A stretch of DNA of 5,161 nt from an uncultured Lachnospiraceae bacterium (lineage in GTDB: Bacteria > Bacillota > Clostridia > Lachnospirales > Lachnospiraceae), in the NCBI GenBank assembly GCA_900555195.1, contig USKC01000241.1, positions 1-5,161 of the forward strand. Direction: 5' to 3'. The number at the start of each line of letters is the position of its first letter. The stretch's first letter is position 1. The notes beneath the pieces are model-generated. The model saw only the letters and a program-made list of their open reading frames with translations. It ran no database searches and had not been told where the DNA came from. The translations under genes and the position numbers were made by a program. Shown in pieces: positions 1-5,068 of the stretch.

Positions 1-1
1 C

Positions 2-337
2 TGCATTTTTGATCTGGTCATCCGGACGATCGTGGTGGAGCGCCACAACGCTTCCCCGAACCGGCTGCACCAGGAGAAGAGCAGACTGGTGAAGGCCCGG
101 ACGCAGGCGGAGATGGCTATGATCCTGCAGCCTTACCTGACGCCGGAAGAAGAGGCGATCTACAGGCGGGGAAGGAACGCCAAGTCCTACACGACGGCCA
201 AGAACGCCTCTGTGACGGATTACAGAAAAGCCACTGGCCTGGAAGCCCTGTACGGCTATCTGTATCTGAAAGGAAGATTTGAACGGATTTTGGAACTGAT
301 CCGGATATCATTGAACGAACTGGGTTTGTCGGTCTGA
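2..337 (+). CDS. mrnC: Mini-ribonuclease III, C-terminal part (5' end outside window)
   Basis: Mini-RNase III is a cytoplasmic, homodimeric, Mg-dependent double-strand ribonuclease made only of an RNase III catalytic domain without a dsRNA-binding domain; in Bacillus it trims the ends of 23S rRNA precursors. The reading frame is open from the window edge, so the start is missing: 111 residues are visible, against roughly 130-150 for the family. Visible family features are FDLVIRT right after where the GD catalytic motif should lie, SPNRLH, the RRGRNAK block, then TGLEALYGYLYL, whose Glu (codon 242-244) is the second metal-ligand region of RNase III domains. A GTG at 32 is in frame, but the homology continues upstream of it, so it is not the start. 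The next gene, rlmB, also acts on 23S rRNA, and cysS would be expected just upstream. Identification is from remembered family motifs and is strong. Confidence 0.93.
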   Translation, partial: CIFDLVIRTIVVERHNASPNRLHQEKSRLVKARTQAEMAMILQPYLTPEEEAIYRRGRNAKSYTTAKNASVTDYRKATGLEALYGYLYLKGRFERILELIRISLNELGLSV

Positions 338-430
338 AGGGCTGTGCAGCCGTTCGGACGGGGCTGAATGCTTACGGCATCGGCAGATCTTGATTTTGTA
401 CGCGCGCAGGGCGCGCAGATGGGAGCGGAC

Positions 431-1171
431 ATGCGATATGAGGAAATGAGGATAGAAGGGCGGAACGCGGTAATAGAGGCCATTCGTTCCGGAAGGCCGA
501 TCGACAGGCTGTATGTTTTGGAACGCTGCCAGGACGGCCCTTTGCTCACGATTAAGTCATTGGCGGCGAAAAAGAACGTGCCCGTTCAATATGTATCCGG
601 GCAGCGCCTGAGACAGATGTCCGAAACGGGCAGGCATCAGGGCGTGATCGCCTATGCGGCGGCCTATGAATACGCGCAGGTGGAGGATATGCTTGCCCTG
701 GCCGCATCCAGGAACGAAGCGCCTTTTCTGTTTCTGCTGGATAACATAGAGGATCCACACAATCTGGGGGCAATCATACGGACGGCCAACCTGGCGGGCG
801 CACACGGCGTCATCATTCCGAAGAACCGGGCGGTGGGGCTGACGGCTACGGTGGCGCGCACTTCTGCAGGCGCGCTGAACTACACGCCGGTTGCCAGAGT
901 GACGAACCTGGTGCAGACCATCAAAGCGCTGAAGGAAAAGGGGATGTGGTTTGTCTGTGCGGATATGGACGGCGAACGGATGTATGATCTGAATCTGACC
1001 GGTTCCATCGGCCTGGTAATTGGAAATGAAGGAGAAGGCGTGGGGAGGCTGGTAAAGGAGGCCTGTGATTTCACCGCTGCAATTCCTATGAAAGGGGAGA
1101 TTGATTCTCTGAACGCTTCCGTGGCCGCCGGCGTTCTGGCCTATGAGATCGTCAGACAGCGGCTTGGATAA
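431..1171 (+). CDS. rlmB: 23S rRNA (guanosine-2'-O-)-methyltransferase, RlmB/TrmH (SpoU) family
   Basis: SPOUT-class enzyme that transfers a methyl group from S-adenosylmethionine to a ribose 2'-OH, expected at G2251 in the peptidyl-transferase loop of 23S rRNA. With the start at 431 it has 246 residues, typical for the family. Residues 7-75 form the SpoU substrate-binding domain (IEGRNAVIEAIRSG, then TGRHQGVIA). Residues 99-246 form the knotted methyltransferase domain with all three motifs: DNIEDPHNLGAIIRTA (104-119, with Asn111 and catalytic Arg117), VIGNEGEGVG (196-205), and IPMKGEIDSLNASVAAGVL (218-236). Start choice: 431 has GGGAG five bases upstream and gives the usual short leader before IEGRNAV. 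In-frame ATGs at 368 and 419 are possible, and 368 would add 21 residues that look unlike the family. The target nucleotide is inferred; some Firmicute members are only generic TrmH-family enzymes. It ends 13 bases before sigH. Confidence 0.93.
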   Translation: MRYEEMRIEGRNAVIEAIRSGRPIDRLYVLERCQDGPLLTIKSLAAKKNVPVQYVSGQRLRQMSETGRHQGVIAYAAAYEYAQVEDMLALAASRNEAPFLFLLDNIEDPHNLGAIIRTANLAGAHGVIIPKNRAVGLTATVARTSAGALNYTPVARVTNLVQTIKALKEKGMWFVCADMDGERMYDLNLTGSIGLVIGNEGEGVGRLVKEACDFTAAIPMKGEIDSLNASVAAGVLAYEIVRQRLG

Positions 1172-1172
1172 A

Positions 1173-1180
1173 AGAGGAGG
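1173..1180 (+). promoter_or_regulatory. Ribosome binding site that sets the sigH start
   Basis: AGAGGAGG lies four bases before the ATG at 1185. The longer in-frame ATG at 1143 lies inside the end of rlmB and has no comparable site, so 1185 is preferred. Confidence 0.8.
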
Positions 1181-1184
1181 CGCG

Positions 1185-1802
1185 ATGAAGGATTACAAAG
1201 AAAGCAGCGATGAAGAGCTGATCGTCCGTCTCCGTGAGGGGGAACGGGACATCACGGACTACATTTGCGACAAATACAAGGGAATGGTGAAGGCGAAAGC
1301 CAAATCCATGTTCTTGTTGGGCGGGGAAGAGGACGATCTGATACAGGAGGGTATGATCGGACTGTTTAAAGCGGTGCGGGATTATGACAGCGGCAGGGAT
1401 GCCAGCTTTGCCACATTTGCGGATCTGTGCGTATCCAGACAGTTATACACCGCTGTCCAGGCGTCCAACCGGAAGAAGCACATGCCGCTCAATACCTACA
1501 TTTCCCTTTACAGCGGAATAGACGGGGAAGAGGGCGGAGAAGAAGCAAAGTTGATGAACGCGCTTCCTGCAGCGAGCGAGATGAGTCCGGAGGAACTTTT
1601 GATCGACCGGGAGAATGTGGAGGATCTGGAGCAGACCATAGAAAAAGAACTGAGCGGATTTGAAAAGCAGGTATTGGATCTCTACATCACCGGCATGAGC
1701 TGCACGCAGATCGCCAGAGTGCTTGGGAGGGATGCGAAAAGCACGGACAATGCTCTGTGGCGCATCCGGAACAAGCTGAAGAAGGCGATCGGGAGAAGGT
1801 AA
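1185..1802 (+). CDS. sigH: RNA polymerase sigma-H factor (sporulation / transition state)
   Basis: Sigma-70 family factor that directs RNA polymerase to transition-phase and early sporulation promoters (spo0A, spo0F, spoIIA and kinA in Bacillus). It has 205 residues, against about 218 in B. subtilis. Region 2 spans roughly residues 9-100: DEELIVRLREG, then KAKAKSMFLLGGEEDDLIQEGMIGLFKAVRDYD with the core-binding and -10 recognition segments, then LCVSRQLYTAVQASNRKKHMPLNTYISL, which closely follows the B. subtilis SigH pattern (LCITRQI..AI..ATRQKHIPLNSYVSL). After an acidic linker (112-148), region 4 covers about 150-202, with the -35-binding helix-turn-helix near SCTQIARVLGRDAKSTDNALWRIRNKLKK. 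There is no anti-sigma gene beside it, as expected for SigH. The 13-base gap after rlmB suggests co-transcription. Unlike Bacillus, no yacP precedes it. Confidence 0.95.
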   Translation: MKDYKESSDEELIVRLREGERDITDYICDKYKGMVKAKAKSMFLLGGEEDDLIQEGMIGLFKAVRDYDSGRDASFATFADLCVSRQLYTAVQASNRKKHMPLNTYISLYSGIDGEEGGEEAKLMNALPAASEMSPEELLIDRENVEDLEQTIEKELSGFEKQVLDLYITGMSCTQIARVLGRDAKSTDNALWRIRNKLKKAIGRR

Positions 1803-1816
1803 GGGGATGGGATGCG

Positions 1817-3247
1817 ATGGAGAAAAAAGAGGACAAAGGAAATACGAAAAGTATGATTAAGCTGAATTTTGAAGAGATCGGTTCCAGAGAGGAAATGCAG
1901 AGGTATCTTGCGGACAAGCTTTCGATCCCTTCTTCGTCCGGCGAGTCGTTGGATAACATTTATGAGTTCCTGACCATGGCGGCGGGAAGGATTCACATCA
2001 TCGTGGAGGGCCTTTCCAAGGGGCGGAAACGCCTGGGCAGTTATCTGGACGGGGTGCTGAAAACGCTTTCTGAGGCAGAGGCGGCTACGGAAGGACTGAC
2101 GCTGGAGGTGCGGGAGCAGATGGATGCAAATAAAGAATGGCTGGACAATCCGGCCATGACGGAACAGTCCTGCGCGTTTAACCGCCCCGTTATGGTGAGC
2201 GGAATGGAGAAACCTGTCCCGCCTTCATCCCAGGAGGGGTTAATGTACCGGGCGGAAGGCAGGCCGTATATAAGGCTTCGCTTTGCCAATGCCATAGATG
2301 TGCAGATCCAGATCGGAAATATGCGCTATCCTTTCCTGGAAGCGGAAAAGGATACCTGGGTAGTGGATCTTCCGTTGGATCCGGGTTTCTATTATGTACA
2401 TCTGTATGTGGATAATTGTCTGGTGCTCAGCCCCTATCTGCCCATCGGCTATGGCCACTGCAGGCCGGCCAACTATATAGAAGTGGGGCCGATGGAGGAT
2501 TACTGCCTGATGCATCAGGTGGCGCATGGAACCATTCGTCACGAATATTTCTTTTCCACCGTCACGAACAGGATGGAAAGCTGCCTGTGCTATACGCCTC
2601 CCGGCTATGACGGCGGGACGGAAAGCTATCCGGTTCTGTATCTGCAGCATGGATTCGGGGAAAATGAACGCGGTTGGATCTGGCAGGGGAAGGTCAATCA
2701 TATCCTGGATAATCTGCTTGCCGGGCAGCAGGCGGTTCCCATGCTGATCGTGATGGCCAACGGCATGGTCATGGAAGAGGGAGAAGATGGAGCGACCTGG
2801 CTGGCTCCCCGCCTGTTCGTCAGGCAGCTTGTGGAGGACATCATTCCCTTCATAGAGAAAACCTATCGGGTAAAAAGCGGACGGGAGAACCGTGCGCTGG
2901 CCGGTCTTTCCATGGGTTCCATGCAGACGAGCATAACGGTGGGAAAGCATCCGGAACTCTTTGCCTGGGCCGGTCTTTTCAGCGGTTTCATGCATGACCT
3001 GACGGATGACGGGCCGGACAACAGCCATCTTGAGACCATGAAGGCGCCGGACTTTAATGAAAACATGCACCTTTTCTTCCGGGCCATGGGCCGGCAGGAT
3101 GAATTCTGGGATAAGTTTGCAGCGGATGATGTATTCTGCGATGAACACCACATCAACTGCGTGCGCAAAGAATATGAAGGCGGCCATGACTGGAACGTCT
3201 GGAGAAAATGCATCCGGGATTTCCTTTCGCTGGTATTTCAGAAATAA
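1817..3247 (+). CDS. Esterase with N-terminal barstar-like domain (feruloyl-esterase-type alpha/beta hydrolase)
   Basis: 476 residues, with no signal peptide or membrane segment, so probably cytoplasmic. Residues 13-98 resemble barstar: the block IPSSSGESLDNIYEFL aligns without gaps to barstar LPEYYGENLDALWDCL, and GVLKTLSEAEAATEGLTLEV matches the barstar C-terminal helix and strand. Residues 99-142 are a linker. Residues 143-225 look like an E-set/CBM48-type beta domain (LPLDPGFYYVHLYVDN). Residues 235-476 are an Esterase (PF00756-like) domain: HGFG oxyanion segment (278-281), nucleophile Ser365 in GLSMGS, probable acid Asp428, and His457 in GGHDWNVWRKC. Known relatives cleave feruloyl or acetyl esters from plant cell-wall glycans; the substrate here is unknown. 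The start at 1817 follows AAGGGG and lies 14 bases after sigH. An in-frame ATG at 1757 overlaps sigH and lacks a site, and an ATG at 1853 is a weaker alternative. The esterase call is firm; the barstar call is inference from pattern. Confidence 0.88.
   Translation: MEKKEDKGNTKSMIKLNFEEIGSREEMQRYLADKLSIPSSSGESLDNIYEFLTMAAGRIHIIVEGLSKGRKRLGSYLDGVLKTLSEAEAATEGLTLEVREQMDANKEWLDNPAMTEQSCAFNRPVMVSGMEKPVPPSSQEGLMYRAEGRPYIRLRFANAIDVQIQIGNMRYPFLEAEKDTWVVDLPLDPGFYYVHLYVDNCLVLSPYLPIGYGHCRPANYIEVGPMEDYCLMHQVAHGTIRHEYFFSTVTNRMESCLCYTPPGYDGGTESYPVLYLQHGFGENERGWIWQGKVNHILDNLLAGQQAVPMLIVMANGMVMEEGEDGATWLAPRLFVRQLVEDIIPFIEKTYRVKSGRENRALAGLSMGSMQTSITVGKHPELFAWAGLFSGFMHDLTDDGPDNSHLETMKAPDFNENMHLFFRAMGRQDEFWDKFAADDVFCDEHHINCVRKEYEGGHDWNVWRKCIRDFLSLVFQK
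2232..2245 (+). promoter_or_regulatory. Internal Shine-Dalgarno and in-frame ATG at the barstar/esterase border
   Basis: AGGAGGGG at 2232-2239 is followed by an in-frame ATG at 2243 (Met143 of the long protein). Starting there would give a 334-residue protein with the E-set-like and esterase domains but without the barstar-like part. The site is stronger than the one before the 1817 start. It also encodes Gln-Glu-Gly, so a chance match cannot be excluded. Confidence 0.45.
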
Positions 3248-3260
3248 TGTATCCAGGATG

Positions 3261-3306
3261 GGCAGAGGCGGATCGCCTGGAACTGTAGCGTTCAGCCCGC
3301 CCTGCC
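3261..3306 (+). other. Intergenic hairpin A after the esterase gene
   Basis: GGCA (3261-3264) and GGCGG (3267-3271) can pair with CCGCC (3297-3301) and TGCC (3303-3306), leaving a small internal loop. Inside the left part, AGGCG-GAT-CGCCT (3266-3278) can form a tight alternative stem. No T-run follows. The function is unknown. Confidence 0.35.
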
Positions 3307-3342
3307 AGAAGGCGCCAGGCATGCCCCCTCTTTCAGCCCGCC
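3291..3342 (+). repeat. Pair of 11-bp direct repeats in intergenic DNA
   Basis: TTCAGCCCGCC occurs at 3291-3301 and again at 3332-3342, 41 bases apart. The copies carry the right-hand part of hairpin 3261-3306 and the start of the right arm of hairpin 3304-3357, so the repeat may reflect duplication of a structured unit. Confidence 0.5.
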
Positions 3343-3357
3343 TGGGCGCCTTCCGGC
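3304..3357 (+). other. Long GC-rich stem-loop, possible non-canonical terminator of the sigH-esterase transcript
   Basis: GAAGGCGCC and AGGC (3308-3320) pair with GCCT and GGCGCCTTC (3340-3353), with one bulged G at 3344; after an A-C mismatch three more pairs (3304-3306 with 3355-3357) extend the stem to about 16 pairs around a 19-base loop. It lies between the esterase stop and the next promoter, where a terminator is expected, but no U-tract follows, so it is not a standard intrinsic terminator. It shares bases 3304-3306 with hairpin A, so the two full stems compete there. Confidence 0.5.
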
Positions 3358-3417
3358 TGACGGTCTGAGACATTATTCAATACTATAAAAAAGTTGTAAA
3401 AAAATACCCTCATAGTC

Positions 3418-3446
3418 TTGGCGTATATCCTTCCTCCATATATAAT
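3418..3446 (+). promoter_or_regulatory. SigA-type promoter of the 113-residue protein gene
   Basis: The -35 box TTGGCG (3418-3423, 4 of 6 consensus positions) and a perfect -10 box TATAAT (3441-3446) are separated by 17 bases. An A/T-rich tract (about 3384-3405) lies just upstream and could act as an UP-type element. Transcription would start near 3453. This excludes the upstream in-frame TTG (3418) and ATG (3445) as starts for the gene that follows. Confidence 0.75.
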
Positions 3447-3463
3447 GGATGCAAAAGGAAGGA
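3428..3463 (+). promoter_or_regulatory. Nested palindromes around the -10 box, possible operator
   Basis: The outer arms are TCCTTCC (3428-3434) and GGAAGGA (3457-3463). The inner arms are TCCAT (3435-3439) and ATGGA (3445-3449), around ATATA. Both enclose or overlap the -10 hexamer, a typical position for a repressor site. Part of the right arm may instead be there as a purine-rich leader, so the operator role is only suggested. Confidence 0.3.
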
Positions 3464-3485
3464 GCAGGCATAGGATAAAGGGCCT

Positions 3486-3493
3486 GGAGAGGG
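3486..3493 (+). promoter_or_regulatory. Ribosome binding site for the 113-residue protein
   Basis: GGAGAGGG sits five bases before the ATG at 3499. A second purine-rich stretch (GGAAGGAG, 3457-3464) has no nearby start codon. Together with the promoter position this fixes the start. Confidence 0.75.
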
Positions 3494-3498
3494 TGTTT

Positions 3499-3840
3499 AT
3501 GGAAAACGGGCTGAGAGAGAAACAGGAAAAGGCGGTCAATGCGGTTAAAAACTGCAGGAATCCGGAGGAAACCGGCGCAAGGCTGTGGAAGGTGATCGAA
3601 CTGTACGCCGGGCAGCAGTTTTATACGAGCAAGAAGCTGCCGTTTACCTATACGGTGAAAGGAAGAGAACTTTTCTGCGACCGGAAGGAAAAGTCCATCA
3701 CCCTGGCCACCATCCTGCGCGCTTATGAGAAAATGAAAGCCGCCCAGGAGGCGGGGGAGCCGATCAGGGGGCCTAAACAGCTGTCGATGTTTGGGGCGCC
3801 TTACATATGGAGCATACTGAAAGGAACGGGGCTGATGTGA
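3499..3840 (+). CDS. Small protein of unknown function (113 residues)
   Basis: I do not recognise a named family. The protein is soluble-looking and basic, with no signal peptide or membrane segment. The N-terminal third (residues 1-37) is probably helical. The middle holds FYTSKKLPFTYTVKGRELFCDRKEKSITLATI (about 41-72), which reads like beta strands followed by a helix, and the C-terminal part has GPKQLSMFGAPYIWSIL. My impression is that short proteins with similar GxELFxDRKxKSIT and GPKxLxxFGAxY segments occur in Lachnospiraceae genomes, but I could not check this. The start at 3499 is chosen because GGAGAGGG lies five bases upstream and because the promoter's -10 box rules out the in-frame ATG at 3445. 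The gene has its own promoter and terminator, so it is probably monocistronic. A nucleic-acid-binding role is possible but unsupported. Confidence 0.8.
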   Translation: MENGLREKQEKAVNAVKNCRNPEETGARLWKVIELYAGQQFYTSKKLPFTYTVKGRELFCDRKEKSITLATILRAYEKMKAAQEAGEPIRGPKQLSMFGAPYIWSILKGTGLM

Positions 3841-3856
3841 TGCCCCGTTCCTTTTT
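3820..3856 (+). terminator. Intrinsic terminator overlapping the end of the 113-residue CDS
   Basis: GGAACGGGGC (3823-3832) and GCCCCGTTCC (3842-3851) form a perfect 10-bp stem, extended by A-T pairs (AAA at 3820-3822 with TTT at 3852-3854). The loop has nine bases and the T-run is 3852-3856. The last codons of the gene form the left arm and the TGA stop (3838-3840) lies in the loop. Confidence 0.9.
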
Positions 3857-3919
3857 GAGGGGGCGTGTAGATTGGATGGCAGCCAGACAGTCAGAGAAAG
3901 TTCAAGACCGGGAAAGTAT

Positions 3920-3947
3920 TTGACTTTTTCTGGAGGGTTTCTATATG
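3920..3947 (+). promoter_or_regulatory. Possible upstream promoter for the second esterase gene
   Basis: TTGACT (3920-3925) and TATATG (3942-3947) are 16 bases apart. The -35 is good and the -10 is weak. If used, it would start inside the small reading frame at 3945 and so could not express it. Confidence 0.3.
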
Positions 3948-4013
3948 TATATCAGAAACTACGACAGTGAGAATCTGTTTTTGCATATTTTTGTTATCCT
4001 GTATTCTTTATAA
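3945..4013 (+). CDS. Doubtful 22-residue reading frame, possible leader peptide
   Basis: ATG at 3945 is preceded by GGAGGG (3932-3937) at an ideal seven-base spacing. The frame reads MYIRNYDSENLFLHIFVILYSL and ends at TAA 4011-4013, inside the -10 candidate TATAAT. It has a charged start and a hydrophobic end. It could be a leader peptide, a gene remnant or chance. No separate promoter for it is visible, and it does not resemble a known peptide. Confidence 0.2.
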   Translation: MYIRNYDSENLFLHIFVILYSL

Positions 4014-4014
4014 T
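4009..4014 (+). promoter_or_regulatory. Perfect -10 box (TATAAT) before the second esterase gene
   Basis: TATAAT lies 57 bases before the start at 4072. At 16-18 bases upstream there are only T-rich sequences and no good -35 box: TTGCAT at 3981 is 22 bases away and TTGTTA at 3991 only 12. If used, it may depend on an activator, which is common for carbohydrate-use genes but is inference here. Confidence 0.45.
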
Positions 4015-4061
4015 GAGGATGTTCGGACTGCCTGATGGGATTTTAGCAGCAATATCGGCAT

Positions 4062-4067
4062 GGAGGG
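4062..4067 (+). promoter_or_regulatory. Ribosome binding site that sets the start of the second esterase
   Basis: GGAGGG lies four bases before ATG 4072. The in-frame ATG at 4060 overlaps this site and has no site of its own, so 4072 is preferred. Confidence 0.7.
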
Positions 4068-4071
4068 AAAG

Positions 4072-5037
4072 ATGTTTCATATAAGCAGATTAGTCGGAGA
4101 GGAAACTGGCGTTGGAGAGGAATTCAGGACAGATTGGGATGCCCAGGGGATCGGCTTTTATGAAGACGTACCCTATGGGATGGGAGGAAACCATCCCATG
4201 TATCTGGATCTGATGATTCCACGGAAAAAGACAGGAGAGAAAAGCCCCGCGATCATTTGGGTTCACGGAGGAGGCTGGAGCATAAAGGAACTGACAAAAA
4301 AGTACCGTCCGGTAAACGCGCTGGTTCAGGCCTGCCGGATGGGATTTGTCTGTGCTAGTATAGACTATCGCCTGGTAACGGAAGCGCCGTTTCCGGCCCC
4401 CATAGAAGATTGCAAATGCGCCGTCCGCTTCCTAAAGGCACATGCGAAGGAACTTGGAATTGAACCGGACTGTATTGGGATTTGGGGAGAATCAGCCGGA
4501 GGACAGCTCGCAGCCCTGACAGGGGCTTCTTATGGGAATCCCCGCCTGGAAGGGAAAGGAGGATGGGAGAAATACGACAGCCGGGTAAAGGCGGTATGCG
4601 ACTGGTATTGCGGTGGAGATATGACGCATATGGGAGCGTATGCCTGTCCGGAGGTGCAGGAGAGGGCCAGGCAGCTTGGAATCCGGCTGACGCTGATGCC
4701 GTGGCAAAAGAAAGGCGGAGACGGACATAAAAACGAAGAACAGGAAAAAATTTTTATACAGATGTTTGGAAGGCCCGGAAAAGAAGCGCCGCAGCTTTCC
4801 ATGGATATCAGTCCGATCTTTTATGTGGCGCAGGATCAGCCGGCGTATCTTTTGATGCATGGGGATTCCGACCAGGCGGTTTCGCCGGAATTTTCCTATA
4901 ACTATTATGACGCGCTGCTGAAATATGGACATGACGCGACTTTTGTGCTGGTTCCCGGGCAGGGGCATGGTTTTTTCAAGGGCCAGGGTTATTATGATAT
5001 TGTGCTTGATTTTTTTAAAAGAAAGCTGGTTTTGTAG
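4072..5037 (+). CDS. Alpha/beta hydrolase, BD-FAE / acetyl-xylan-esterase-like
   Basis: 321 residues, with no signal peptide, so probably cytoplasmic. A serine ester hydrolase of the HGGG group, close to the BD-FAE (bifunctional feruloyl and acetyl-xylan esterase) and HSL-like families. Visible elements in order: DVPYGMGGNHPMYLDLMIP (32-50), the typical N-terminal substrate-side segment; oxyanion-hole motif HGGGW (65-69); SIDYRL, then FPAPIEDCKCAVRFLKAHAKELGI; nucleophile Ser141 in GESAGG; a lid or insertion region (about 155-245) with charged KKGGDGHKNEEQEK; the SPIFYV segment; acid Asp267 in HGDSDQAV; and His299 in GQGHGFF. The triad is complete. Relatives remove acetyl or feruloyl groups from hemicellulose fragments; the substrate is inferred. 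The next gene, 31 bases downstream on the same strand, is another esterase, so the two probably form an operon. Confidence 0.9.
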   Translation: MFHISRLVGEETGVGEEFRTDWDAQGIGFYEDVPYGMGGNHPMYLDLMIPRKKTGEKSPAIIWVHGGGWSIKELTKKYRPVNALVQACRMGFVCASIDYRLVTEAPFPAPIEDCKCAVRFLKAHAKELGIEPDCIGIWGESAGGQLAALTGASYGNPRLEGKGGWEKYDSRVKAVCDWYCGGDMTHMGAYACPEVQERARQLGIRLTLMPWQKKGGDGHKNEEQEKIFIQMFGRPGKEAPQLSMDISPIFYVAQDQPAYLLMHGDSDQAVSPEFSYNYYDALLKYGHDATFVLVPGQGHGFFKGQGYYDIVLDFFKRKLVL

Positions 5038-5056
5038 CAGATAACAGGAATTGGGG

Positions 5057-5063
5057 AAAGGAG
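5057..5063 (+). promoter_or_regulatory. Ribosome binding site for the third esterase
   Basis: AAAGGAG is placed five bases before ATG 5069 and supports translation of the partial gene that runs off the window. Confidence 0.7.
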
Positions 5064-5068
5064 AAGGT

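Larger units (their letters stand above)
3857..4071 (+). other. Intergenic regulatory region before the second esterase gene
   Basis: About 215 bases without a firm gene. The first 60 bases show nothing clear. From 3910 the DNA becomes AT-rich and holds two possible promoters and a doubtful 22-codon reading frame, listed separately. A short inverted repeat, AAAGT-ATTTG-ACTTT (3913-3927), overlaps the upstream promoter candidate. Confidence 0.5.

Noticed and set aside
340..365. Small hairpins (GGCT/AGCC and CCGT/ACGG) between mrnC and rlmB
   Set aside because: The stems are only four pairs and no T-run follows, so they are not a terminator and give no reason to split the operon.
368..430. Extended N-terminus of RlmB beginning at ATG 368
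   Set aside because: There is no clear ribosome binding site and the extra 21 residues do not look like the family. It is kept only as an alternative to 431.
1757..1816. Extended N-terminus of the barstar-esterase beginning at ATG 1757
   Set aside because: It would overlap the end of sigH by 46 bases, has no ribosome binding site, and adds residues read from the sigH coding sequence in another frame.
2240..3373. Long open frame on the minus strand (377 residues) opposite the esterase
   Set aside because: It is antisense to a gene with a complete catalytic triad, its protein has no recognisable motif, and open antisense frames are common opposite genes of this base composition.
3932..3958. 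SigH-type promoter candidate (GGAGGGTTT, 11 bases, then TCAGAAA)
   Set aside because: The -35 part fits the SigH pattern RnAGGAWWW at 8 of 9 positions, but the -10 part misses both the first purine and the final T of RnnGAAT. The purine run is equally explained as a Shine-Dalgarno sequence. It was tempting because sigH is nearby, but the match is too weak.
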